Source of the DNA: an uncultured Caldilinea sp.
GTDB lineage: Bacteria > Chloroflexota > Anaerolineae > Caldilineales > Caldilineaceae
NCBI GenBank assembly: GCA_937928035.1
Contig: CALFWA010000035.1
Coordinates: 1-12,870 of the forward strand
DNA length: 12,870 bases
Direction of reading: 5' to 3'
The notes beneath the pieces are model-generated. The model did not search any database, was not told the DNA's origin, and saw only the letters and a program-made list of their open reading frames with translations. Below, piece by piece: positions 1 to 12,469 of the stretch. A program made the translations under genes and the position numbers. The stretch's first letter is position 1, and the number at the start of each line of letters is the position of its first letter.

Positions 1-827
1 ATGCGCTCCACCCCCAGGGCCAAGGCCAAGGTAAGCACGGCAGGAAGCCCCTCCGGCACCGCCGCCACCGCTAAGGCCACGGCGAAGAGGAACACCTGGG
101 CGGAAAAGCCTTCCACCAGAAAACCCAAGGCCACCAGCCCTGCGGCAAGGACCAACACCCAACGGGCCACCCGATGGCCAAAGGCCTCGAGGCGCCGCTC
201 CAGCGGGGTTCTTTCCTCCTCCATCTCCGCCAGAAGCCCGGCGATGCGGCCCATGGCGCTTCTTAGGCCGGTGCGGGTCACCTCTAGGAGGGCCCTGCCC
301 CGCACCAAAAGGGTGCCGGAAAAGACCTCTTCCCCCTCCCCCTTTTCCACGGGCACGCTTTCCCCGGTGAGGACGCTTTCGTCCACCATGACCCCACTGG
401 CCTCGAGGAGCACCCCATCCGCCGGAATCCGGTCCCCCGCCTCCAGGCGCACCACATCCCCCGGGACCAGGTCCCGGCTTGGAAGGCGTTGAAAATGCCC
501 ATCCCTCAACACCCAGACCAAGGGCTCCGCCAGGGCTTTCAGGCGCCTTAAGGCCTCCTCCGAGCGCTTCTCCTGAAGAGTTCCCAAGGTGGCGTTCAAA
601 AGGAGGATGGCCAGAATGGCCAAGGATTCCAGGGGAAGCCCATGGGCTCCCTCAAAAACCCAAAGGCCTAGGTCCACCACCAAGGCGAAGAGGAGGATGT
701 AGATGAGAGGGCTCTGAAACTGGCGCAGGAACTTCCGCCCCAGGGGCTCGGGCGGCTTTTCCGGAAGGGCGTTGGGACCGTATTGCGCTAAGCGTTTCCG
801 TGCCTCCTCTGAGGTGAGTCCCCGCAT
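1..827 (-). CDS. P-type cation-transporting ATPase, N-terminal 275 residues (runs off left edge)
   Basis: This gene encodes the start of an E1-E2 (P-type) ATPase, an inner-membrane pump that couples ATP hydrolysis to cation transport. The frame reads without a break from ATG at 827 to base 1. A cation-ATPase N-terminal segment (about residues 1-35, LTSEEARKRLAQYGPN) comes first, then two membrane segments (about 40-80). The actuator domain follows, with PGD at 122-124, GDRIPAD at 131-137 and the dephosphorylation loop TGES at 154-157. After two more membrane segments comes the ion-binding PEGLP at 258-262. PEGLP and this N-terminal layout are those of Ca2+/Mn2+-type (P2A) or related pumps; heavy-metal P1B pumps have CPC here instead. 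The phosphorylation motif DKTGT and the nucleotide-binding domain lie beyond the edge, so the substrate cannot be decided. No good ribosome-binding site precedes the ATG, but TATCAT at 839-834 would give a nearly leaderless transcript. Codon use is Thermus-like. Confidence 0.93.
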   Translation of the reverse strand, partial: MRGLTSEEARKRLAQYGPNALPEKPPEPLGRKFLRQFQSPLIYILLFALVVDLGLWVFEGAHGLPLESLAILAILLLNATLGTLQEKRSEEALRRLKALAEPLVWVLRDGHFQRLPSRDLVPGDVVRLEAGDRIPADGVLLEASGVMVDESVLTGESVPVEKGEGEEVFSGTLLVRGRALLEVTRTGLRSAMGRIAGLLAEMEEERTPLERRLEAFGHRVARWVLVLAAGLVALGFLVEGFSAQVFLFAVALAVAAVPEGLPAVLTLALALGVER

Positions 828-833
828 GGGGGC

Positions 834-839
834 ATGATA
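834..839 (-). promoter_or_regulatory. Putative -10 element for the P-type ATPase gene (near-leaderless)
   Basis: Read leftward, TATCAT lies 6 bases before the ATG at 827, so transcription would begin at or next to the start codon. No recognisable -35 hexamer stands 16-18 bases upstream. The call rests on the -10 match, the position and the lack of a Shine-Dalgarno sequence. Confidence 0.35.
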
Positions 840-859
840 CCAAGGTCTCTTGGCGCTTA

Positions 860-888
860 TTGTCCCTAGGGGTGGCTTGGGGTATGAT
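860..888 (+). promoter_or_regulatory. Leaderless promoter of the thioredoxin-like gene
   Basis: A -35 TTGTCC (860-865) and a -10 TATGAT (883-888) are separated by exactly 17 bases. The ATG follows 6 bases after the -10, so the predicted transcription start coincides with the start codon. Leaderless or near-leaderless transcripts of this layout are common in the Deinococcus-Thermus group, which supports both the chosen start and the assignment of this end of the window. Confidence 0.65.
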
Positions 889-894
889 GGAGCC

Positions 895-1461
895 ATGCTG
901 CAGTATCCCGAACTGCCCCTAGAAAGCCCCCTGATCGACGCCGAGCTTCCCGATCCCAGGGGTGGACGCTATCGGCTTTCCCAGTTCCAAGAGCCCTTCT
1001 TGGCCGTTATCTTCATGTGCAACCACTGCCCCTACGTGAAGGGCTCCATCAAGGAGATCGTGGCCCTAGCGGAGAAGTACCGGGGCCAGGTGGCCTTCGT
1101 GGGCATCAACCCCAACGACTACGAGCGCTACCCCGACGACGCCCCGGACAAGATGGTGGAGTTCGCCAAGGAGCACGGCATCTTCTTCCCTTATCTCCTG
1201 GATGAAACCCAGGAAGTGGCCAAGGCCTACAAGGCCTTGCGCACCCCCGAGGTCTTCCTCTTTGACCAAAACCGCCTTCTCCGCTACCATGGCCGGGTCA
1301 ACGACAATCCCAAGTTCCCCGACCAGGTGCAAAGCCACGATCTGCAAACGGCCATAGAAGCCCTGCTCCGAGGCGAAGAACCCCCCCTCAAGGAAGCCCC
1401 CGCCCTGGGGTGCACCATCAAGTGGCGGCCCGGCAACGAACCTGAGGTCAAAATCGGCTAA
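895..1461 (+). CDS. Thioredoxin-family (AhpC/TSA, peroxiredoxin-like) redox protein
   Basis: This encodes a 188-residue thioredoxin-fold protein, probably cytoplasmic because no signal peptide or membrane segment is visible. The N-terminal half reads as the peroxiredoxin-like fold. The segment FMCNHCPYVKG (about residues 40-50) holds a CxxC pair (CNHC) at the end of the first core strand, where thioredoxins have their active cysteines. RTPEVFLFD (about 117-125) supplies the cis-Pro loop that packs against this site. The tail ALGCTIKWRP near residue 172 is typical of the thioredoxin-like proteins annotated as thioredoxin family or AhpC/TSA family. I chose ATG 895 over an in-frame upstream TTG because the 17-bp-spaced promoter ends just before it. 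The physiological substrate is not known from sequence. It lies divergent from the ATPase and upstream of the epimerase in Thermus-style codons. Confidence 0.85.
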   Translation: MLQYPELPLESPLIDAELPDPRGGRYRLSQFQEPFLAVIFMCNHCPYVKGSIKEIVALAEKYRGQVAFVGINPNDYERYPDDAPDKMVEFAKEHGIFFPYLLDETQEVAKAYKALRTPEVFLFDQNRLLRYHGRVNDNPKFPDQVQSHDLQTAIEALLRGEEPPLKEAPALGCTIKWRPGNEPEVKIG

Positions 1462-1486
1462 CGGGCCTTCCTTGGCGGGGTAGGAT

Positions 1487-1513
1487 GGGCTAGGCCCATA
1501 GCCCGCCTATGGG
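1487..1513 (+). promoter_or_regulatory. Two overlapping, mutually exclusive hairpins in the epimerase leader
   Basis: GGGCTA (1487-1492) pairs with TAGCCC (1499-1504), and CCCATAG (1495-1501) pairs with CTATGGG (1507-1513). The two stems share bases 1499-1501, so only one can form. The second covers the first G residues of the purine-rich stretch GGGAGGGG (1511-1518), which could serve as a ribosome-binding site for the in-frame ATG at 1523. The pairing is seen; a regulatory role is inference, and in such GC-rich DNA short stems can occur by chance. Confidence 0.3.
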
Positions 1514-1543
1514 AGGGGTCCGATGGGCTTTTCCGAGGTGCCT

Positions 1544-2548
<1,005 letters not shown>

Positions 2549-2626
2549 AAATCCCAAGATAATACCCTCATCGCTTCGCTCGCACGTACTGTTTCTCTGT
2601 AGAGGATTCGCAAGGAATTCAAACAA

Positions 2627-2661
2627 CCGGCCAGGTGCAGCCCGTCGCTGCGCCTGGTCGG
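2627..2661 (+). other. 15-bp stem-loop between the epimerase and acyltransferase genes
   Basis: The left arm 2627-2641 and right arm 2647-2661 pair over 15 bases with two G-U pairs in RNA and a 5-base loop (CCGTC). No T-run follows on the plus strand, so it is not a standard intrinsic terminator for the epimerase gene. It lies 34 bases before the acyltransferase start. It may slow transcription, protect an mRNA end or bind a protein. Its length makes chance unlikely; its function is unknown. Confidence 0.55.
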
Positions 2662-2681
2662 CTATTCAGAACCTTCACCCC

Positions 2682-2689
2682 AAGGGAGG
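2682..2689 (+). promoter_or_regulatory. Ribosome-binding site of the acyltransferase gene
   Basis: AAGGGAGG stands 6 bases before ATG 2696 and fixes this start, which also gives the usual WS/DGAT N-terminus. Confidence 0.75.
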
Positions 2690-2695
2690 CGCCCG

Positions 2696-4261
2696 ATGAG
2701 CAGGAAAGTGGAAATGATGGACCCGGTGGACGCCGCCTGGTACCGCATGGACGGCCCGACCAACCTGGCGATGGTGACCGGCGTTGCGCTGACCGGAGAG
2801 CCGCTCGATTTCGAGCGCACCAAACAGGTGTTCGCCCATCGCCTTTTCTATTTCAGACGATTTCGGCAGCGCGTGATCGAGAAGGGATTCCCGTACCCTG
2901 TTCCCTACTGGGAGGACGATCCCTATTTTTCCATCGACGAACACTTTCATCACATCGCCCTTCCGGAGCCGCGCGATAGAAAGGCGTTGTTCGATCTGCT
3001 CAGCGACATCGCCAGCACGCCGCTCGACTATCGACGCCCTCTGTGGCAGGTGCACGTTGTAGACGGCGTCGGCGAAAGCAGCGCGCTGGTGTTGCGCTTC
3101 CACCACTGCATCGGAGACGGCACGGCGATGATGGCGGTCTCGCAGGTCCTGTTCGACACGGAGCCGGACGCGCCGATCGAGCGGGAAATCCGCGCCCCGC
3201 GACCGCCGCGCGCAGGGCTGCTCGATGCGCTGGCGCAGCCGGTGGCGCGCGTCATCGACCAGTCTGTGCGCGCGCTCAGCGCAGGCGCCAATCTGGCGCT
3301 TCATCCCTCACAGATGGCGGAGCTATTGCAAATGGCCGCGCGCAGCGTCGGAGTGGTGGCGGGAACGTTGCTGAAACCGCCGGACCCGGCCTCTCCTCTC
3401 AAGGGGCCTCTCGGCTTGCCGAAACGCGTGGCCTGGTCGGAGGCGGTCGCCTTGCCGGAGGTCAAACGCATCGGCAAGGCGACAAACGCCAAGGTGAACG
3501 ATGTGTTGGTGGCGGCCATGGCCGGCGCCCTGCGCCGCTACATGCAAGAGCGGGGGACGGATGTCGACGACATGACCATCCGCGCCGTCGTGCCGGTGGA
3601 CTTGAGGAGGCCCGACCGCGCGTTCGAACTTGGCAACCGCTTTGGACTGGTCTTCCTCGATCTTCCCATCGGCGTCGCCGAACCGCTGGAACGGCTGAGG
3701 GCGACCAAGCGCAACATGGACGCAATCAAACGGTCTCCGGAGGCTGCAGTCTTTCTGGGCATTCTCAATCTCTTCGGTCGCACGCCCAAACCGATGGAAG
3801 ATATCGCCGTCAGCATCTTTGGAAGCAAGGCAACGCTCGTCATGACCAATGTCGCAGGGCCGCGACAACTGCTCTACCTAGCCGGCGCCCCGGTTGCGCG
3901 CATGATCTTTTGGGTGCCTCACCCCGGCGACCTTGGGATGGGGATCAGCATCCTCAGCTACAACGGCGAAGTGACCCTGGGCATTGTGGCGGACGCTGGC
4001 CTTGTGCCCGATCCGGAGCGCATAGCAGAAGAATTCAGCGAAGAGTTCAATCGCCTGCGCGAGGCTGTGGAAGGAGCGGCGACCGCCGAAGCGTCAACCG
4101 TTGGTACAAAAGAGCTCGGCGCAAAAGAGGATGAGAAAGTTCCTCCGGCGCCGGCTCCCGCCGCCTGCGCCGCCCTCACGGCCGCCGGCAAACCTTGCAA
4201 AAACCGGCCGGTGGCCGGTTCTCCCTATTGCCGCGTCCATCAGCCCAAGCCGAAATCATGA
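2696..4261 (+). CDS. WS/DGAT-family O-acyltransferase with a C-terminal Cys/His-rich tail
   Basis: A 521-residue protein of the wax ester synthase/acyl-CoA:diacylglycerol acyltransferase family, which transfers acyl groups from acyl-CoA to long-chain alcohols or diacylglycerol to make storage lipid. The N-terminus (DPVDAAWYRMDGPTNLA) is typical. The catalytic HHxxxDG is intact as H136-H137-C-I-G-D141-G142, and the C-terminal WS/DGAT domain follows with VVPVDLRRP, GNRFGLVFLDLP and TNVAGPRQLLYLAG. Residues up to about 465 make up the usual family length. A low-complexity Ala/Glu linker (about 466-488) then leads to a short module with C491, C501, C512 and H515, resembling the small zinc-binding tails (C-x9-C-x10-C-x2-H) found at the ends of assorted proteins. 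The exact lipid product cannot be read from sequence, and some family members do not make storage lipids. It is convergent with the MFS gene, and its 3' end holds a terminator-like hairpin for the opposite strand. Confidence 0.9.
   Translation: MSRKVEMMDPVDAAWYRMDGPTNLAMVTGVALTGEPLDFERTKQVFAHRLFYFRRFRQRVIEKGFPYPVPYWEDDPYFSIDEHFHHIALPEPRDRKALFDLLSDIASTPLDYRRPLWQVHVVDGVGESSALVLRFHHCIGDGTAMMAVSQVLFDTEPDAPIEREIRAPRPPRAGLLDALAQPVARVIDQSVRALSAGANLALHPSQMAELLQMAARSVGVVAGTLLKPPDPASPLKGPLGLPKRVAWSEAVALPEVKRIGKATNAKVNDVLVAAMAGALRRYMQERGTDVDDMTIRAVVPVDLRRPDRAFELGNRFGLVFLDLPIGVAEPLERLRATKRNMDAIKRSPEAAVFLGILNLFGRTPKPMEDIAVSIFGSKATLVMTNVAGPRQLLYLAGAPVARMIFWVPHPGDLGMGISILSYNGEVTLGIVADAGLVPDPERIAEEFSEEFNRLREAVEGAATAEASTVGTKELGAKEDEKVPPAPAPAACAALTAAGKPCKNRPVAGSPYCRVHQPKPKS
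4199..4220 (-). terminator. Putative intrinsic terminator for the leftward MFS/M20 operon, inside the acyltransferase 3' end
   Basis: On the minus strand, AACCGGCC (4220-4213) and GGCCGGTT (4209-4202) form an 8-bp perfect stem with a 3-base loop, and the T-run continues to 4199. It begins 80 bases past the MFS stop. The same bases encode the Asn-Arg-Pro-Val-Ala-Gly part of the acyltransferase tail. The T-run is short (5, two of them in the stem), so the call is moderate. Confidence 0.5.
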
Positions 4262-4300
4262 CGCCCCAAGCGCAAATGATCCGACGGCGATGAAGCTCGT

Positions 4301-6765
<2,465 letters not shown>

Positions 6766-7015
6766 GATCGATCTCCCGAAAAAAGCAAGCGCATTCAGAT
6801 TTCCCTGTAAGAATCGAAATCGGCTGAACGCATCGCGAATCCACCAAAATACATTTAGATTTCCTCTCGGAGCATACCAGAAATGCATCGAGTGAAGAAA
6901 TAAATCGCTCTGAATGATCGCGAAAGCCAGCGCAATGGAGATAAACAGATTCCTCCGGCGTGACAGACGGCCCGCCGAGACCCTCCGGCCAGAAACCGCA
7001 CCCGGCGAATATTTG
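6766..7015. other. Gene-free region upstream of the M20 gene, with a 60-bp-spaced direct repeat
   Basis: Together with the Hsp20 terminator, about 300 bases here hold no credible gene. The half nearest the M20 start (about 6780-6955) is richer in A and T than its surroundings and should carry the promoter of the M20/MFS operon, though no convincing -35/-10 pair stands out. A 13-base direct repeat with one mismatch occurs at 6792-6804 (CATTCAGATTTCC) and 6852-6864 (CATTTAGATTTCC), exactly 60 bases apart. It could be a pair of operator sites. Confidence 0.4.
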
Positions 7016-7048
7016 CAAAAAAGAAGCCGGACCGCACGGTCCGGCTTC
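7016..7048 (-). terminator. Intrinsic terminator of the hsp20 gene
   Basis: A perfect 12-bp inverted repeat (7023-7034 with 7037-7048; the innermost pairs open to form the loop) is followed on the minus strand by six T residues (7022-7017). It begins 22 bases past the Hsp20 stop. This is a textbook Rho-independent terminator and separates hsp20 from the M20 operon. Confidence 0.92.
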
Positions 7049-7070
7049 CCCACCAGAAGGAGGAACCCTA

Positions 7071-8642
<1,572 letters not shown>

Positions 8643-8686
8643 TCCGTTATCCCCCTATAATGAACCGCAACTGCATCGGCCGACTG

Positions 8687-8695
8687 ATTATACCA
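8687..8695 (-). promoter_or_regulatory. Extended -10 promoter of the DUF1624 gene
   Basis: On the minus strand TGGTATAAT (8695-8687) is a perfect TATAAT with the extended TGn in front, which lets RNA polymerase work with a weak -35. It would give a leader of about 40 bases before ATG 8642. The 15-bp tandem repeat begins about 20 bases further upstream. Confidence 0.55.
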
Positions 8696-8712
8696 TCGAC
8701 ATTTTATACCGT

Positions 8713-8772
8713 CGACATTGTTTTTTCCGACATTGTTTTTTCCGACATTGTTTCTTCCGACATTGTTTCTCG
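8713..8772. repeat. Four-copy 15-bp tandem repeat in the divergent intergenic region
   Basis: The unit CGACATTGTTTTTTC occurs at 8713-8727 and 8728-8742 (identical), 8743-8757 (one change) and 8758-8772 (changes in the last bases). It degrades on both sides into CGACATTTTATACC (8697-8710) and TCGTTGTTTCTCG (from 8773). Each unit carries a T-run, so on the minus strand A-tracts recur every 15 bases directly upstream of the DUF1624 promoter. The length keeps frame, so an open frame crosses it, but no ribosome-binding site or protein family supports translation. Confidence 0.85.
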
Positions 8773-8846
8773 TCGTTGTTTCTCGTCAGCGTTTGTTTCG
8801 GAGTAAAATGGGGAAGAGATTTTCATGCATATCGAAAGGTGTTGCG

Positions 8847-9341
8847 ATGGGACTTGATTGCGACGTGGCCCGCGCCCGCGCCGGCCACATTCGACTGATG
8901 CGTCACACGCTGGCCATCCTTGAATTCATGCTCGCCGATGTGAGCCAGAACGTCGCAACGACGCGCCGCGACCCGGCGGACGGCGAGCGAGGCTGGACGG
9001 TCCTGGAGGTGGTCTGCCATCTGCGCGACTTCGACCGCATCTTTCAAAGCCGTGTGCGCCAGATGCTGCGAGAAGAGGAGCCAAAGCTTCAGGCGTACGA
9101 TCATGAACGGCTGGCGATCGAATTTCGCTACAACGAACAGGACTTGCGCACAGCGCTGGCCGAGCTGCACGCCTCGCGTCAGGAATTTGCCGCCCTGTTT
9201 GAATCTTTGAGCGAGGCGCAATGGCGGCGTTCTGCACTTCATCCTGAGCGGGGTCGCTTCACGATGGACGACGCCCTGATGCAGGTCGGGCTGCACGATG
9301 CATTGCATCTGGAGCAGATTACGCGCATTTTACGAGGGTGA
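8847..9341 (+). CDS. DinB/YfiT-fold putative metal-binding protein
   Basis: A 164-residue four-helix-bundle protein of the DinB superfamily. Members bind a divalent metal through three histidines; in characterised relatives this serves thiol (bacillithiol, mycothiol) transfer or other metal-dependent reactions. The expected triad is visible as H58 (EVVCHLRDFDRIF) and H150-x3-H154 (GLHDALHLEQI), and GWTVLEVVCHL matches the usual start of the second helix. ATG 8847 follows AAAGGTG at a good distance; ATG 8808 behind GGAG is an in-frame alternative that adds 13 residues of no family similarity. The substrate is unknown. It opens a rightward gene row: its stop overlaps or lies 5 bases before the next start. 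Confidence 0.82.
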   Translation: MGLDCDVARARAGHIRLMRHTLAILEFMLADVSQNVATTRRDPADGERGWTVLEVVCHLRDFDRIFQSRVRQMLREEEPKLQAYDHERLAIEFRYNEQDLRTALAELHASRQEFAALFESLSEAQWRRSALHPERGRFTMDDALMQVGLHDALHLEQITRILRG

Positions 9342-9346
9342 TGCGG

Positions 9347-9661
9347 ATGTGGGCGTTTTTACGCATGATGCTCAGCGCTGCGCTGACCGCCCTGGCCCTG
9401 CCGTTCTACCTGCGCTGGGCCGGCGAGCAATCCGAGGCGCAGATCGACAAGATGCAGAAGGCCGTCCATTTCACGCCGGGCGCCGAAGCGCCGGTGCCCG
9501 CCGAGGTGGCGGCGGGCGCCATCGGCCTGGGCGTCAGCCATTTTGCAGTTGCGCGCGCGCTGCGCCTGGGCTGGCTCGAAGCACTCGTGAGCCTGTTGCT
9601 CGGCGTCGCCATCGGACTGTTCGTCTTCATCTACCGCATGCTGGGTGAAGAGGAATCATGA
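9347..9661 (+). CDS. Small membrane protein of unknown function
   Basis: A 104-residue protein with three likely membrane segments (about 4-22, 52-70 and 74-97), a charged loop between the first two (GEQSEAQIDKMQK) and an acidic end (GEEES). I do not recognise a family. Starts at 9338 (GTG), 9341 (ATG, overlapping the DinB stop) and 9347 (ATG) are all in frame; 9347 is preferred because GAGGG ends 8 bases before it. The stop overlaps the DUF3891 start by 4 bases (ATGA), so the two are likely translated together. It may anchor or assist a neighbour's product, but nothing in the sequence shows this. Confidence 0.7.
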   Translation: MWAFLRMMLSAALTALALPFYLRWAGEQSEAQIDKMQKAVHFTPGAEAPVPAEVAAGAIGLGVSHFAVARALRLGWLEALVSLLLGVAIGLFVFIYRMLGEEES

Positions 9662-10443
9662 TCGTCCGCGCTCTGGGGGAGGGTCGGCTGCTCTGCATCC
9701 ATCAGACCTCCCACGCGATGATGGCGGAGGCCTTCTGCCGCCGTTGGGGCAACCGGGACTTTGCGCAACCGTCCCCCTATGACGCCGTCATGCTGGCGAT
9801 CGGCCAGCATGACAACGGCTGGTGGGAGTGGGAGCAACAGCCTCGACTGCGCAGCGACGGCTATCCCATGGATTTTGTGCACGATGACGATCCACTGGGC
9901 AAGGTCGCGCTCTGGTGGCGCGGGGTGACCCGCGCCGGCGCTCAACATCCCTACGCCGGCCTGCTGGTCGCCCGCCATGCGGCGCTGCTCTATGAGTCCT
10001 TTCCCGGGCACGGACTGGAGGAAAAGGCACGGACGGCGATCCAACGCTTCATCGAAGAGGCTGACGCCCTGGCGGAGCGTGCGCGCTTTGCCCTGCGCGA
10101 AGTCTCCGAGGCGACCGAATGGTTGACGCCGGCGCGCCTCGAGGCGAACACGCGCTTGTTGCAGTTCGGCGACATCGCCAGCCTACAAGTGTTGATGCCT
10201 TGGGCGAATCGTCGAGAAATTGAACATTGCCCGGTCGACTTTGAAGGCGCTGAGACGACGATCGTGATGACCTACGATGAAAAATGCATTCACTTTGAGC
10301 CATGGCCTTTCGGCGTCGACACCTTCACCGTCTCAGTCGTCGGCCGCGTGCTTCCACAAACCCACTTTGTCTCAGAGGCCGAGTATCGCGCCGCCCTGTT
10401 GGCGGCGCCGTTCAAACAGATGACATGGCGCGTGGAAAGGTAA
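9658..10443 (+). CDS. DUF3891 family protein
   Basis: A 261-residue soluble protein of the uncharacterised DUF3891 family. The signature features are present: the N-terminal LGEGRLLCIHQTSHA (with H15 and H19), the HDNGWWEWE motif (51-59), and the segment ARHAALLYE (105-113). The spaced His residues and the HD pair recall metal-dependent hydrolases of the HD type, but no activity is known to me and the full HD motif set is not evident. The start ATG overlaps the stop of the small membrane protein (ATGA), and the next gene begins 7 bases after its stop. This points to one transcript through to the purine genes. Confidence 0.82.
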   Translation: MIVRALGEGRLLCIHQTSHAMMAEAFCRRWGNRDFAQPSPYDAVMLAIGQHDNGWWEWEQQPRLRSDGYPMDFVHDDDPLGKVALWWRGVTRAGAQHPYAGLLVARHAALLYESFPGHGLEEKARTAIQRFIEEADALAERARFALREVSEATEWLTPARLEANTRLLQFGDIASLQVLMPWANRREIEHCPVDFEGAETTIVMTYDEKCIHFEPWPFGVDTFTVSVVGRVLPQTHFVSEAEYRAALLAAPFKQMTWRVER

Positions 10444-10450
10444 ATCGAGG

Positions 10451-11731
<1,281 letters not shown>

Positions 11732-11911
11732 TGCACGCCCGGCTTTCTTGTTAGCGCAGCAAAATTGCTCGAAGAGCGGCCGCATCCCGACATCGCCGCA
11801 GCCGCCGAAGCGCTGACCGGCAATTTCTGTCGCTGCACCGGCTATCATAAAATCCTTGAAGCCGTCGTGCGCGCCGGAGAATTGCAAGCCACACCTCGCC
11901 TTGAAAGTTAG
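11732..11911 (+). pseudogene. Severed C-terminal part of the [2Fe-2S]-binding domain
   Basis: Directly after the TAG, the same frame continues with CTPGFLVSAAKLLEE and ends with TGNFCRCTGYHKILEAVV, the rest of the four-cysteine domain for the second [2Fe-2S] cluster. With the interrupting codon read as one residue, the cysteines would be 425, 428, 460 and 462 of a 486-residue protein, a normal arrangement. There is no start codon or ribosome-binding site of its own. Every other conserved position is intact, so the interruption is either very recent, a sequence error, or read through. Confidence 0.85.
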
Positions 11912-11923
11912 GGAAGAAAACAG

Positions 11924-12418
11924 ATGGACGTAGAGTCTCGTCCCCTGGTCGGCGTCATCATGGGCAGCAAGTCCGACTGGGAAACAATGAAAGCCGCCTC
12001 GGAGACGCTTCACGAATTCGGCGTGCCGCACGAGTGTCGGGTCGTCTCCGCCCACCGCACACCGGACTGGATGGTCGAATATGCGGTGCAGGCCGAAACA
12101 CGGGGATTGGAAGTGATCATCGCCGGCGCCGGGGGCGCTGCGCACCTTCCCGGCATGACCGCCGGCCATACGCTGCTGCCGGTGATCGGCGTGCCGATCC
12201 AGAGCCGCGCGCTCAACGGGCTAGATTCGCTGCTCTCCATTGTGCAGATGCCGGCAGGCGTGCCTGTGGCGACGATGGCCATCGGCAAAGCGGGTGCAGT
12301 CAATGCAGCGCTGCTCGCCGTTGCCATTTTAGCCAACACGCGGCCTGCACTGCGTGAAAAGTTGCGCAAATTCCGTCGCCAGCGAGCTGAGCAGGTGATG
12401 CACGAAACGCTTGAGTAA
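11924..12418 (+). CDS. purE: N5-carboxyaminoimidazole ribonucleotide mutase PurE
   Basis: This encodes a 164-residue class I PurE, which moves the carboxyl group of N5-CAIR to C4 to form CAIR in de novo purine synthesis in the cytoplasm. All signature segments are present: GVIMGSKSDWETM (10-22), VSAHRTPDWM (41-50), with the catalytic His in SAHR, IAGAGGAAHLPGM (66-78), and GKAGAVNAALLA near 122-133. Length and start are normal; GGGAAG stands 9 bases before the ATG. It starts 12 bases after the Fe-S gene ends and is followed by purK, whose product makes its substrate. PurE of this class with an adjacent PurK points to the two-step bacterial route. Confidence 0.97.
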   Translation: MDVESRPLVGVIMGSKSDWETMKAASETLHEFGVPHECRVVSAHRTPDWMVEYAVQAETRGLEVIIAGAGGAAHLPGMTAGHTLLPVIGVPIQSRALNGLDSLLSIVQMPAGVPVATMAIGKAGAVNAALLAVAILANTRPALREKLRKFRRQRAEQVMHETLE

Positions 12419-12469
12419 CTCATCTTGAGCAATCCATAATATCGATTCGGCTAGGAGAAATCGTCAGGA

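Noticed and set aside
1..492. 163-residue rightward open frame at the left edge
   Set aside because: It is antisense to the P-type ATPase, whose actuator and PEGLP motifs prove the minus-strand frame.
6766..7053. 96-residue N-terminal extension of the M20 hydrolase, or a separate small gene there
   Set aside because: No family similarity, no ribosome-binding site, and it includes the hsp20 terminator; the normal M20 start is at 6765.
8697..8790. CRISPR array in place of the 15-bp repeats
   Set aside because: Units are directly adjacent with no spacers and are far shorter than CRISPR repeats; no cas gene is near.
8718..8846. N-terminal extension of the DinB-fold protein through the tandem repeat
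   Set aside because: It would give a repeated Phe-Pro-Thr-Leu peptide only because the 15-bp unit keeps frame. The family similarity begins after ATG 8847, which has a good ribosome-binding site.
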